Source: Ottelia alismoides (lineage: Eukaryota > Streptophyta > Magnoliopsida > Alismatales > Hydrocharitaceae). Taken from it: a stretch of 64,000 bases of DNA. Location: assembly GCA_037367405.1 (NCBI GenBank), contig JAZKJV010010616.1, positions 397,501 to 461,500 on the forward strand, written 5' to 3'. Shown in pieces: positions 22,147-35,176 of this stretch; position 1 is the stretch's first letter; every line of letters starts with the position of its first letter. The notes beneath the pieces were generated by a model. The model did no database searches. It was not told the DNA's origin and was given only the letters and a program-made list of their open reading frames with translations. Position numbers and translations under genes: made by a program.

Positions 22147-24477
22147 ATAAACGAGATTTCGGAGAGGGTCACACGGTTTCACATGGAAAAATCGTAGTTA
22201 ATGTTTTGACTGCTCAACAAACCTCAATTACTATGCAATTAATGCACAATATATATATATATATATAAGGCAATGAACAACAAAAATATTTGTTGACATT
22301 TATTATTCTCTACTACAAAATGCATAGGTAGTAAGCTTGTAGAGGTCAAACCATAGAGAGCAAAACATGTAGCCTATGGTTATTTATATACAACCATGTC
22401 ATTAATTATGTACATGCATCTTTTTGTGGGTTTTTTATTTTGATTTTTTTATTTTCATTTTATATTTTGGATTTTGTTTTTAGTTTTATAATTTTATATT
22501 TCCTTTTCCTATTTTCATATTTCTATATTTCTTTTTCTTTTAAAAATATATATAAGAGATATATAATGCAATATATCCAATGTGGAATAGTACATATTTA
22601 TAAATATAATATAAAGGAAATACAAAAAAAATAGATTTTATGAATTTTGCTAATGTTTTTGTAATTTTTCAGGAATTTGAGATAATTTTTATGTATTTTT
22701 AAAATCAAAAATATCCCAAATCAGGTATTTAATAAATATGCAAAATTTAATTGGATTTTAAAAATAGAAAATAGGCTCGAAAATTATCCAAATCAATTCT
22801 AATATATAAAGATTTATATCAAGAAAATTTTAAAAGAGAAAATAAATTTCTAGGGTTTTTAACGATATTTTAGTTTTTTTATAAAAGCCAATGGGGTTTT
22901 CAATTTTTAAGATTTTCCTTATCCATTTTTAGTTATTATGGGTCTCTAATTAAAATATAATAAAATAGACTATATATATATTTTTGGAAATTTTAGACAT
23001 GTTTTTATATTTTCTGGTATTTTCTAATCTAGACATTATAAAATTAAGATCCTTTTTATTTTTAAATTGATAAAATGCCCTAAAAAATGTGAAATAAATA
23101 CATTGCATGAAAGTTCATGGCAAGAGGCATTTATCACTACTTTTGCTAATTTACGAGCATAGTAGCTATTTATAATAATTATATGAAATGCTAAAAAATA
23201 CTTAAACTAGCGGGGGCATAATTGTAAATAAAATAAACAACAAAGGATTCATTGCAATATTGCCAAAAATATATAATGCATTTTCAATTTTGATAAACTA
23301 CATGTCAAGTACAAAAACTGCCAAGGGCATCCATGTAATTTTCCCTACTCACGTGGGACGACACATGAGCTGAGCTGGATTGGACCTAGTTGCAAATATA
23401 ATAAATACAGGGGCTCATGTGCAATATTCCCAATTAACTTTACATGTGACCTTTTATTTACAATAATAATAATTAAATACATAAAAAGGAGGGGAGATAT
23501 GTGAAATTTACCCCATAACAAGCACTATACAATGACTGGATAGGCACAACTAATACACGTATCTCCACTAGAGGTGATGATACCCCTTCAACGTTGAGCG
23601 TCCATGATCAGATATGGGGCCTTCATCAATGGTAGTGGCTTCTCAAGAATGGATGGCTCAGATTAGAGCTTGGTCGTTCCCTCCATCGGACGGTAGCTGC
23701 TTCGCGCAAAGAACATGGATATGGTGTTCTTCCTCGAGCTTCTTACAATGATTTGTCCTTCCACCGAGAGTGTCTGATGGGTCTGTTTGGCTCTATACCT
23801 CCGTTGGTAACATCCACATCGATCAAGGTGCTTTAGAAGGTCCAGAACATAGTAATGGGGTCTTGGCATGTCGAGGAAGAAGAAGCATATGGGGATCCTT
23901 GTACATGTGCCAATGAGCTCCCAAAGGTGTCCTTTTTCCTCGTCACCTGCACAGAAGGATACTAAGGCTCGGGGCGAATCACCCTGACCAATTTTGAAGC
24001 TATTGCGTACAAGAAATGAAGGGGACGATGAAGGTCCGGTGAACAGTGGACGTGGATCTTCGATTCACAGATCTTAGAACCAATTTGGTTCGCTAAGCGA
24101 TCAAATTAGATGGAGAATACATTGTGGAAGATGACGGTGGTGATTGGATAGTTAGAGAGAGGTTAGATAGGGTCGGAGCTCAAAAGCTCTGGCGAGGTGG
24201 GTTTACCTAATCTAGGCTAACTACTGATCAAAATGCAAAATAAAGATGGAAATTAAAACACTGGAATGGAAACTACCTGTATAGAAGAAAGAGTAGCTCT
24301 TATACCTGGGTGTCGGCCAGAGAGCAGGGTTGTCGGCGAGGTGGCCTTGTGTGCACCTCCATCCTCCTGGAGCTCTGCTCGGCCACGAGAAGACTCCTAT
24401 CATGAGGATATCTCTAGACCAAAGACCATGGATCCGAGACTCATATTAGTAACCAAAGAGGCGATGGAGGACGAGGG

Positions 24478-24490
24478 TTTTTATTTATAG
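24478..24490 (-). promoter_or_regulatory. TATA box in LTR E
   Basis: The minus strand reads CTATAAATAAAAA, a close match to the plant TATA consensus, at the place in the LTR where a U3/R boundary is expected. Transcription would run leftward from here. Confidence 0.5.
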
Positions 24491-24614
24491 ACATAGCTTA
24501 TCACCTTTATCAACCAGGTTTTTGGGAGAAGATCGCGTTATGTACACGTAATGCAGAAGCTTAGAGTGTAGGAGGGATGATTAATGATGAATTTGTATGA
24601 AGAGATTGGGTGCG

Positions 24615-24619
24615 ATAGA
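24615..24619. repeat. target-site duplication, left copy (ATAGA)
   Basis: Five bases directly left of the copia LTR end; identical to 35,172-35,176. Confidence 0.88.
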
Positions 24620-27174
24620 TGAAGGATATTGAGAATCCTTAAGTGCATCACGGAAGCGTGTTGATTGCATCGTATGCAATCGGAGCAACTAGTTGCACTA
24701 GTTGCTAGATGCGATGGAAATTAAAATTTTAGAACTAAAGATGAAACCACATGATCACAAGAACACTTCTTAGATCGTTTCATAAAACCACAAAGTATAA
24801 GGAATACCTCTTGAAGCGTGGTTGCGATCGTGAGATCCCAAGCAAGAGATCCTCCTGTCTTAAGTTCGATCCACAAAGAACGCACTTGCAGGCACGATGA
24901 TGAGTCGCGCTCCTCCTGCAATCCTCGATCAAGATCCAAGCAATGGATCCCCTGATTTCGTCAAAAAAAATCCGTCGCCTTCCTTTAGAGTAAGCAACTC
25001 CAAAGAAGAAGGAGATCCTCGAGTCGTCGAAGGCGAAGGCAATATGCTCTCCTCCTCAATACACAAAGTGGACGGCCACTTGAAATTGAGAGAGAGAGGC
25101 TAGACGAGAATGAGAGAGAGAGAGAGTAGTAGGTTTCTACAACTCTTAATGATGTACCATGAAAGGCTAGGTTAGCCCTCCTTTTATATTAGTTTGGGAT
25201 CCAATGGATCTCAATCCATGGGACACATAGATCCAACGACCATGGGATTCTATGTAATAATCAATGGCTATGATTGTTGTTGGTTAAAACCTACAACATT
25301 AATTTATATTTAAACTAAATATATGTTGCAACATTATCAACATAATTTAATTTAACATAAATTAATTATTAAGAGATAACAATATAATAAAGGGGAGATA
25401 ACAAATTACCTCCTAAAAATGAGGTGGTGTCACCTTTGACTATGTCATTGGTGATGCCACCTCATTTGGTGGTTATTTATCTCCCTTTTATTTTATATTA
25501 TTATTTCTCAATGTATTTGTAATAATCATTATTAAAAATATCCACCAAATTAATTCCAAACTAATTTGTGAATATTTCAATCATGCCACTGAAAAATAGG
25601 TGAATCATATTCACAACCCAAACTAATTTGTAAATTGCATTTCCAATTAATTAATTAATGTGAATCCAATCCACATTAATAATTAAGAAATTCTATTTAT
25701 AAAATCTCTCTCTCTCTCTTCAATATATATGTACATTATAAATCCTATTTATAATACACAAATATTATGGATAGTATTATCCACATTCTCCAATCCTTGA
25801 TAATTAAATCCTATTTAATTATCTTGGATAATTATTCTCACAATATGAATCTTATTCATATTATGCTTGATAATTAAATCTCATTTAATCATCAAGTCCT
25901 TCTTGCTTGGATAAGTAGTTCATCAAATGAATTATTCTTGAACCCTTTCAAGAATAATGTGCTTTCTCCGCAGATACTTGGAGATAAGGACAGGGCGATT
26001 GTATCGTTCCACATATAGTGACTTGGATGTTGAGATCTCATCTCAAATCCAGATCTTAGGAACCTCCCATAGATGCTTGATCAAATCAAGACCGCAAATC
26101 TAATCTTCTCATTGCATCTGAATCTCATTCAGACCAATGTCCAACACTTGTACCCGGATCAGATTGCTTCTCTACTGAGAGAAGTCACTAAAATCCAGAC
26201 ATATTTCATCACTCCCTCGGAATGGAAGCATCATGGTTATACAATCGTTTATGATCACATCTCCCTCAGGTTTTCCCAGTACATGTACATCCATTTTTCT
26301 TGGAAGACCTATGATCAACCCGAAGATCAAGATCAATTTCATACTGTCTTCTTCAGGGTTTTATCAATAAGTTTCTCATTTGATCATTGGGATTTGGTAT
26401 CTATCATATACTTTCCAAAAGCATATATCATACATAGGTCTTGATCATATATTTTCCAAAAGTACATATCAAACCTACAAATTAAGTCAAGCTTCCAAAG
26501 TGAGATGACCGTGCACGGAATTTGATTCTTCCCAATATCTCATGAGTGAGCTCATGTCTTCCGGTTCATAAGTGAACCTGTATGATCCCTTTGAGAGATC
26601 ATATTACTCATATGCCCTTATATGCACACCAGCTCACCGGTGTATAGACCTTGGTTAGGCCATCAGCCTATCGGTCTGCCAAATGTACATACTCAGACAA
26701 ATAGTAATACATCTGTCTCCGGTCAGAGGATGCTTACCTATGCTGTGACAGCATTCAACATAGGACATAGGTTATCTCGATCTCGTTAAGTCAACTCTTT
26801 GACCTAACTCATCTGATACCTCCGAATCTCTATTCCTATGCAAAGGACCTGCATCAAGAGGTCGGTCAGATATTAGCCTATGTGAGAAAGGATTTCCATC
26901 TCCTACTCAGGCTGGAGATCACATCTTAACAATCATTTGACGGTGCTTGATGAGTCCTCAATCTAACTCTTTAGATATTCATCCAAGCACTAGCCTCTAT
27001 GATTCAATAATTGAATCAACAGCTGTATAATCATTAAGATAGCCATGGTACATAATCCTAATTGTACTAAGGGACCTATTATGCAAATGAATTATTCTTC
27101 ATTCCAGATCAGGGAATGTTATTCGCAATAACATTTATTGCATAATGGCTCGCCGTGGGCTCGCATGTCCAACA
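24620..27174 (-). repeat. copia 3' LTR (2,555 bp)
   Basis: On the minus strand it starts TGTTGGACATGCG (27,174) and ends ATATCCTTCA (24,620). It contains two clean inverted repeats near its U5 end: GATTGCAT/ATGCAATC (24,663-24,681) and AGCAACTAGT/ACTAGTTGCT (24,684-24,706). A CT tract at about 25,705-25,720 is shorter than its partner in the other LTR. Plus-strand open frames at 24,897-25,103 and 26,073-26,444 recur in the other LTR and read opposite to the element, so they are not annotated as genes. Confidence 0.92.
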
Positions 27175-27190
27175 ATCTCCCACTAGCCCA
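27175..27190 (-). promoter_or_regulatory. copia polypurine tract
   Basis: The minus strand reads TGGGCTAGTGGGAGAT immediately before the LTR start TGTTGG. AGTGGGAGATTGTTGG is a familiar plant copia PPT/LTR boundary. Confidence 0.85.
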
Positions 27191-27199
27191 AAGAGCCAT

Positions 27200-28420
27200 T
27201 AAAGGGCTAATCATTTAAACCCATACTCTTGTGACAATCATAGGCTATTTAGAAATAGCTAGGTAAGCTGATCAGTCACTCTGTTCCCAAAAGACTATGC
27301 CAAGTCCTTTTACGGTACTTGCATATCCCTAGGTAACAGTGCTCGCATCCAATGCGAATGTTGCATCTTATGCAACCAATACTCAATCTGGATAAAGCAA
27401 TTATAGTGTCCTTGACACTATTGCTCAGTAATTATTATAATTATAACTAGTATGTAATTTCTATTATCCTTATCAGAATACCCTTATTCCTGGAGATCTC
27501 TATCTGCTAAGGTATTCGCAGTTAAGACCTTTTAGATCTCCATCAAAAAAGTCTTAATTTCTTGAAGATAAGACTTAGCGATCACTATCTCTACAACCTT
27601 GTCATCATTGAAGATATTATTATTACTGCAATCAGGTATTTTCTCTCCATAGTAGGATTAGCAACACTTTACTACTCCCACTGCAAGGCAGATATCTGGC
27701 TTTTGTACACATCTAGCATGCACTTAGCTTCTCGTAACTGATGCACAGGTGCAAGCAGTTCTAGCATATACTTCCTCAACTCTTTGAGGTGCTATCGCTT
27801 TAGATAGGTCAGTACCAAATCTTAAGGGAAGGAAGCCTTTCTTGGAATTTCCAGAAAATGGAACATGTCCATGGTGCACTACAAATGTGACAGTCCCAAT
27901 ACCCTCTTTTCTTAGCTTTTGAACAACATCAGAACTAAGATCTAAGAGGTATTCTTGAGATCATATCTCAAGGTATTTAATAGCCAGTCTATAAAACACT
28001 TATTATCATCCTTATATCATTTCAAATGATTAGGATATTATCTACATTTAGCACAATGAACACAATGGCACTCCCACTAAGCTTCACATGGTACATCAAG
28101 ATTCTATCTGAAATCATATCACTTATGATTTCATCAAATCTGATGTTCCAACTACAAGAAGCACATTTGAGTCTATAGATGGAGTTTCTTTAGCTTGCAC
28201 ACCTTGCTTTCCTCAACCATGAAGCCATGGGGTTACTTCATGTGAATATCCTCAGAGAGGTATTCTTAGAGGAATGCAATCTTGACTTACATCTTGAAGT
28301 TGCAATAGTCAAGTTGTGTAGCTAAGGTTAGCAATATTATGATGATTATAAGTATGGTCACCGAAGAGCAAGTCTCATTGCAAGCAATGTCTTCTCTTCC
28401 GATGTGTAGCTTACGGTACT
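27200..28420 (-). pseudogene. copia reverse transcriptase and RNase H remnant
   Basis: Reading leftward from 28,420: the RT N-terminal block with an FKM-VKIAFL-EYLSEDIHM-PHGF series (28,330-28,230; family form MDVKTAFLNGNL and QPEGF), then KVCKLKKLHL (about 28,200), the catalytic box as LNVDNILII (about 28,040; the second Asp of YVDD is Asn), and FWKFQERLPSL (about 27,840), matching the copia FSMENSKKGFLP block. The RNase H part toward 27,200 is too decayed to follow. Many stops and shifts are present. The D-to-N change alone would abolish polymerase activity. Confidence 0.75.
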
Positions 28421-29620
28421 AACCGAGCTTTGAAGGTCTCTACCTTCTCATCAGGTTCCCTCTTCTCTTGAAGATCCATTTACACCTTTATGGGTCTTAC
28501 CCATATAGGTGGATCCTCGAGGGTCCATATACAACATTTGTATATGAAGTCTACTTTAGACTTTATTGCTAATATCCATCTTTCCATGTCATGATACTTG
28601 GTAGCTTCATCACATGAAGTCCAATCATTGTCAGACTTAATCGACACATGAAATACATCCTCAAACTCATTTGAAGAGGTATTAGTGTTTCATCTTTAAT
28701 TGTCCTTTTAGTTCCCGATTTCAGGAGCCTCATTATCTTCTAAAGATTAAATGAGTTCCTTCACTTCATTTTCATGTTGATTCTCAAGAGTATCAATCCT
28801 CCAAGAATCACATTCTCAGAGATGAGATCTTTTAAGAATCTCAAGGTCATAAAGTAGGTATCCAATACCATCCTTTATTTTCCTAAGGAAGTAGCACTCT
28901 CTAGTGATTAATTCCATCTTACTTGCATGGAATCTTATTAAGGATATATAGTGTAGTCTCTACTACATATATACTTGGAAACTAAGAGGTAATTATGCTA
29001 AAATTCATCATTGATCAAATCATGTCACACATGATCCAATTGTATCTCCCTACAACTCTATTGAGTTCAGGTTTATTAGGAGGAGTGAGATAGAAATGAT
29101 ATTCATATCTTCATAAGGTATTCTTTGAATTTTATCTAATAGGTACTTGCTACCTTGGTTAGTTCAAATTCATTTAATCTTCTTTCAAACTTTGGTTCTA
29201 AACCAAAATTGTGAAATTTTTGAACATTTCAAAGATTTCTCAGAGAAGAAATCTCATATCATACATAATCATCAATAGATATCACATATTCATAATGTTT
29301 ACTATGATACAGGTGATCTACATACATCAATATGTATGAGATCTTGAATACCTCGACATCTAACACCATTCCAGAGAAGGGTGTAGTGGACATTTTACTT
29401 TGAATACAATATTCACAAGTATGTAAGATTTGAAATTTTAGACATTCTAAAGTTTCATATCTTACTAGTCTATTGATCAAATCAACAAACAAATGTCCAA
29501 GGCTTGATGCCAGATCATTGTCAAATGATCTTCATCCCCCTATTGATCTTATAAGGTTTGATTTTCAGTATTAGAAATCTTGATGAACCATTCATTAATT
29601 TTCTAATTTTGTGGGGTCCA
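28421..29620 (-). pseudogene. copia integrase remnant
   Basis: The pre-integrase zinc-binding segment is readable at about 29,560-29,390: MIWHQALD for the His part, then LKFQILHTCEYCIQSKMSTT with the CxxC pair (29,420-29,360), followed by TPFSG. The start of the core follows in the 29,492-29,259 frame (YVISIDD matches the copia YFITFTDD block). Further left, decayed blocks resemble the integrase C-terminal region and the linker to RT (28,700-29,200). It lies upstream of RT in reading direction, which identifies the element as copia rather than gypsy. Confidence 0.72.
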
Positions 29621-32590
29621 CTAGATGTTAGATTACTATCTGAAATATTTCCATCATAACTCTATGATAGTTCTATCTCAGAATTCATGTTTATTTCCAA
29701 CATTTAGAAACAAACAATGAGTGTACTATACTATCTAGGTCATAGAGACATTCTCCAAGACTAAGGGCTCTTCCACTGAGAATATGAAGTCTATCTATCC
29801 AACAGAGATTGCTGCAACAATTGCAACAATATCCATGTAGATGACTACTAAACCTTAAGATCAAATTTCTAATCTTCTAATATATATATGCAACCAATTG
29901 CAAGTGTCATTAGAAGATTGGGATACAATTATCAGACTTTATCTTATGAAATAAGTAAGTCAAAGTCAATGATTATCTGTAGATTATTTAGATGCTCTAT
30001 CTGAGTCCTTCACTAAGGACTTTAGAGATTTGATAGTCATACTATCAACACATCAACTTATTGCAATATTGGTATTCATCCAACTCTTTAGATGTCATAT
30101 GGAAGTCACAGAAGTACGATCAACTCTTTGACTTTCCTTCTCACATGGGTCCAACCCATGCTTCCAATGTGCTCTCTTCATCTTTAAACAACCATTGCTC
30201 AAGACTAAGGATCTCTTATGTTAAATTCAAAAGAATTTAATGTAAGAGCATTTCAAAATTTATACATGCTTCATTAAATTCATACAATATGAATATCATG
30301 AACCTTCATGAATGACTTGAGTATAGATAGTAGAATGATGACACTCATTATATCTACATACATCTCAACTTTTAGAGACTTAGGTTCAGGTAGGTAATCA
30401 AACATTTTGAATACATCATCTCTTTCGAGCCACCATTCTGCATAATGCAGAGAACCATGTCATTCATGATTAAATGTCTAGAGCACATATGTATGCCAGA
30501 ACATCTTCTTAGATTTTATAAGTATTATTTGACAATTGCAATCATCATCGACATGTCACTTTCAAAGTACACTCGATGAAAGATCAAGACTATAGAGACA
30601 TACAAACCCAAAGGTGATGTCTTATTGTCTTATTTAATTGTCATTCCTCATTATGTGGAGGAAACTTGCACACTGCAACCACAACGTTATGTGTCTAATT
30701 GCAAGTACAATATCTGGATCATGAGTCCAATCCAAGATATTTTACTGGTTATTATTGAGTATAATATTTAGTGGGTTTAATGAAGGATTATCTGAAATAA
30801 GAAATTTGCATAAGTGTATATATAATACATATACATATTTTACTTTGATTTAGGAATTTTTATATCAAAGTTGTCTTGCCTTGTCAACACCAAAAGTTCA
30901 TTCCCTTAATCACTTTCAATGTAAGAGATATTCTTACCATTATATCTCTAGCAAGATCTGGGATCTCCTTTCTTATCTTTGTCACATCCCAATAATATGA
31001 GAACTTGCAACTCCGATAAAAAGAAGCGGGAACACATTCCGCCTTGCAAGTCCAACTTGCATTTCCCAATTCAGTCTTTAACACCCGGGCCCACCACCCC
31101 TAAGATGATGTTGACCCGTCATTAATTGAACCAACCGTCAACATGCTTAAAACTCGCTATACGTAATCACATATCGCCCCAATAATATGAGGACTCGATA
31201 TTGGGGTCACTACGTATACGGCCTTACTCTTTCGAGAAGCAAAGAACCCGGTCCAATTAAATTATATATAGGATCTATCACTTCGGACAAGCATCTCCTA
31301 TACACAACAACTGGCGACGGAATCATTTGCCTTGACGGGAGACAATGGATGTCACTTATGTGATCCTCCATCTCATATTCAAATTTTATAATTAATTATT
31401 ATGAATCATATTCACATAATTAATTCTTCCAAGGGAATTACACATCTATTCATAATAGAGTGTTTATTGGACATAATTAATTTAATCACATTAAATTAAT
31501 CATTAATCCAATCATCAATCAACAAACTTGATTATTACTTGAATAGTAGGTATAATCTCAAAGTACGTATTATTCGAATTTTAATAATTAGAAAAATACA
31601 CTTTGACTTCTCTGGCATTATCGAGTCCCTACCCGCTGTCATGGCCAGTACCGACGAGAGTGGGACGGACCACATACGTTGCAACCCGCGACCCCAATGC
31701 TCTCCGACTAGGCACCATATCCACCTCAGGAAAGGATAGTGCCAGATAGATCATCATGTACTTTGAGATGCTCATCGGTTTTTCAATCGAAATTATACCA
31801 TATAATATACATCAAAACAATTTTGATTATATTATAAGGATATTTGCTAAACAAATCCCCAATCCTATTCAAGTAAGAGGGATTTTCATGTAAAAGTTGT
31901 CCTACAACTATTGTAGGATAAACTAAGGTTTTTCATGGAAAAAGAGTTTGTTGATGATTTCATATCAACCAATGATCAAGATCAATAATCTTATCATCAT
32001 GGTTAGGCAAATGTCATTCAATGAAATAATTATCTCTTTAAATATTTCACAAATATTTATCACTAATTATTTCAGAAAATTAATCATTAATTTTCATCAT
32101 CATATTTGAATGACTTATGACAAGGTTCATGATCAAAAGATGTCAATTTCCAGCAGTGACCCCCAATCACTAAAATTAACTTATATTGACCAATTTAAAT
32201 CCAAAAAATTCAAAATTAGTTTCCTAAGACTGCCAATTTGATTTATTAAATAATCCAAGTAATAATTCACGCATTTCGAGCCGGATCAAAACAGTAATTA
32301 ACTCATTAATCATGTTTAGATCCGCAGTTCCCGCAACCGTGAATATATGCATATTCAAAAGGCCATATCATGAGCAAATTAAGTCCAAATTTGATAAACT
32401 CAGATCCTACGGTTTCCTTATTAAATTGGGAACAAAATCCAATTGCAAATTTCATGTTAAACATTTTAAACAATACTGGAAATTTCAATTAAACAGAGGT
32501 GCGAAAATTGAAATGCAACAAAAATTTCGCGATCCTTTCAAAACCAAATCATCCAAGGTCTATGGATCATATGCAAAACCTTATTCAACC
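29621..32590 (-). other. 5' interior of the copia element; gag and protease not recognisable
   Basis: Gag and protease should lie here, but I could not read either. The part at 30,880-31,760 is unlike its surroundings: it is richer in G+C and has two copies of CCCAATAATATGAG (30,987 and 31,179), each followed by a related AACT/GACT context. Short frames at 30,884-31,084 and 32,306-32,488 have no recognisable motif. Options are extreme decay, a non-autonomous interior, or captured foreign sequence. Confidence 0.4.
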
Positions 32591-32604
32591 TGGCTATGAT
32601 ACCA
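32591..32604 (-). promoter_or_regulatory. copia primer-binding site (initiator tRNA-Met-like)
   Basis: The minus strand reads TGGTATCATAGCCA, two bases after the LTR end TTCTTCA. The canonical plant form begins TGGTATCAGAGC; one mismatch is seen in that stretch. Confidence 0.9.
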
Positions 32605-32606
32605 CT

Positions 32607-35171
32607 TGAAGAATATTGAGAATCTTTAAGCGCATCACGGAAGCATGTTGATTGCATCGTATGCAATCGGAGCAACTAGACGCACTAGTTGATAGATACG
32701 GCGGAAATTAAAATTTTAAAACTAAAGATGAAACCACATGATCACGAGAACACTTCTCGGATCATTTCAAAAAATGACAATGTATAAGGAATACCTCTTG
32801 AAGCGTGGTTGCAATCGTGAGATCCCAAGCAAGAGATCATCCTGTCTTAAGTCCGATCCACAAAGAACGCACTTGCGGGCACGATAATGAGTCGCGTTCC
32901 TCCCGCAATCCTCGATGGAGATCCAAGCAATGGATCCCCTGATTTCGTCAAAGGAAATTCGTCGTCTTCCTTTAGAGTAAGTAACTCCAAAGAAAAAGGA
33001 GATCCTCGAGTCGTCGAAGGCGAAGGCAAGATGCTCTCCTCCTCAATACACAAAGTGGACGGCCACTTGAAATTGAGAGAGAGAGAGAGGCTAGACGAGA
33101 ATGAGAAAGAGAGAGTAGTAGGTTTCTACAAATCTTAATGATGTACCATGAAAGGCTAGGTTAGCCCTACTTTTATATTAGTTTGGGATCCAATGGATCT
33201 CAATCCATGGGACACATAGATCCAACGACCATGGGATTCTATGTAATAATCAATGGCTATGATTGTTGTTGGTTAAAACCAACAACATTAATTTATATTT
33301 AAATTAAATATATGTTGCAACATTATCAACATAATTTAATTGAATATAAATTAATTATTAAGAGATAACAGTATAATAAAGAGGAGATAACAAATTACCT
33401 CCTAAAAATGAGGGGATGTCACCTTCGACTATGTCATTGGTGATGCCACCTCATTTGATGGTTATTTATCTCCCTTTTATTTTATATTATTATTTCTTAA
33501 TGTATTTGTAATAATCATTATTAAAAATATCCACCAAATTAATTCCAAATTAATTTGTGAATATTTCAATCATACCATTGAAAAATATGTGAATCATATT
33601 CACAACCCAAACTAATTTGTAAATTGCATTTCCAATTAATTAATTAATGTGAATCCAATCCACATTAATAATTAACAAATGCTATTTATAAAATCTCTCT
33701 CTCTCTCTCTCTCTCTTCAATATATATGTATATTATAAATCGTATTTATAATACACAAATATTATGGATAGTATTATCCACATTCTCCAATCCTTGATAA
33801 TTAAATCCTATTTAAGTATCTTGGATAATTATTCTCACAATATGAATCTTATTCATATTATGCTTGACAATTAAATATCATTTAATCATCAAGTCCTTCT
33901 TGCTTGGATAAGTAGTTCATCAAATGAATTATTCTTGAACCCTTTCAAGAATAATGCGCTTTCTCCGCAGATACTTGGAGATAAGGACAGGGCGATTGTA
34001 TTGTTCCATGTATAGTGACTTGGATGTTGAGATGCCATCTCAAATCTAGATCTTATGAACCTCCCATGGATGCTTGATTAAATGAAGACCACAAATCTAA
34101 TCTTCTCATTGCATCAGAATCTCATTCAGACCAATGTCCAACACTTGGACCAAGATCAGATTGCTTCTTTACTGAGAGAAGTCACTAAAATCCAGACATA
34201 TTTCATCACTCCCTCGGAATGGAAGCATCATGGTTATACAATCGTTTATGATCACATCACCCTCAGGTATTCCCAATATCTGTACATCCTGCATACTGGA
34301 ATACCTATGATCAACCCGAAGATCAAGATCAATTTTATATTGTCTTCTTCAGGGTTTTATCAATAAGTTTCTCATTTGATCATTGGGATTTGGTATCGAT
34401 CATATACTTTTCAAAAAGCATATATCATACATATGTCTTGATCATATACTTTCCAAAAGTATATATCAAACCTACAAATTCAGTCAAGCTTCCAAAGCGA
34501 GACGACCGTGTACGGAATTTGATTCTTCCCAATATCTCATGAGTGAGCTCATGTCTTCCGGTTCATAAGTGAACCTGTATGATCCCTTTGAGAGATCATA
34601 TTACTCATATGCCCTTATATGCACACTAGCTCGCCGGTGTATAGACCTTGGTTAGGCCATCAACCTATCGGTCTGCCAAATGTACATACTCACACATATA
34701 GTAATACATCTGTCTCCGGTCAGAGGATGCTTACCTATGCTGTGACAACATTCAACATAGGACTTCGGTTATCTCGATCTCGTTAAATCAACTCTTTGAC
34801 CTAACTAATCTGACACCTACAAATATCTATTCCTATGCAGAGGACCTGCATCAAGAGGTCAGTCAGATACCAACCTATGTGAGAAAGGATTGCCGTCTCC
34901 TACTCAGGCTGGAGATCACATCTTAACAATCATTTGACGGTGCTTGATGATTCCTCAATCTAACTCTTTAGATATTCATCCAAGCACCAGCCTCTATGAT
35001 TCAATAATTGAATCAACAACTGTATGATCATTAAGATAGTCATGGTACATAACCCTAATTGTACTAAGGGACCTATTATGCAAATTAATTATTCTTCATT
35101 TCAGATCAGGGAATGATATTCACAATAACATTTATTGCGTAATGGCTCACCGTGGGCTCGCGTGTCCAACA
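32607..35171 (-). repeat. copia 5' LTR (2,565 bp)
   Basis: Direct copy of the LTR at 24,620-27,174, with the same termini and block order. The CT tract near 33,690-33,716 is longer here. The second U5 hairpin is partly lost: one arm reads AGCAACTAGA and the other ends GTTGAT. A 10-bp length difference and scattered substitutions separate the two LTRs. Confidence 0.92.
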
Positions 35172-35176
35172 ATAGA
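35172..35176. repeat. target-site duplication, right copy (ATAGA)
   Basis: Five bases directly right of the copia LTR end; identical to 24,615-24,619. Confidence 0.88.

Larger units (their letters stand above)
22147..24619 (-). repeat. 3' LTR (E) of the large Athila-type element, part 1
   Basis: The proposed LTR terminus TGATAAACG resembles the TGATAGACG terminus of LTR F. AT-rich DNA (22,400-23,300) leads to a GC-richer part (23,560-24,480). A good TATA box is present on the minus strand (24,478-24,490). The LTR is interrupted at 24,619 by a copia element and resumes at 35,172. The inner end at 36,458 is defined by the PPT; the 22,147 end is inferred from the resemblance to F and from spacing. 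Together the two parts give about 3.76 kb, slightly longer than LTRs A and B. Internal blocks shared with A and B lie in part 2. The 22,249-22,267 stretch is a TA microsatellite. Confidence 0.68.
24620..35171 (-). mobile_element. complete-length Ty1/copia retrotransposon nested in LTR E
   Basis: Two direct LTRs (24,620-27,174 and 32,607-35,171) flank a 5.4-kb interior. PBS, PPT and the 5-bp target duplication ATAGA all agree on the minus strand. Integrase precedes RT in reading direction, the copia order. The interior is riddled with stops, so the element is dead in itself. Hand comparison of LTR samples gave 11 differences in about 128 aligned bases at the U5 end but only one in about 110 bases near 25,190/33,180, so divergence is uneven. 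LTRs of 2.56 kb are long for copia. The lineage was not determined. Confidence 0.92.

Noticed and set aside
22440..22634. Open frame rich in Phe/Ile/Tyr
   Set aside because: AT-rich LTR sequence; composition alone explains it.
26073..26444. 123-codon plus-strand frame
   Set aside because: Part of the copia LTR, antisense to it; the other LTR copy (34,082-34,366) is truncated and shifted.
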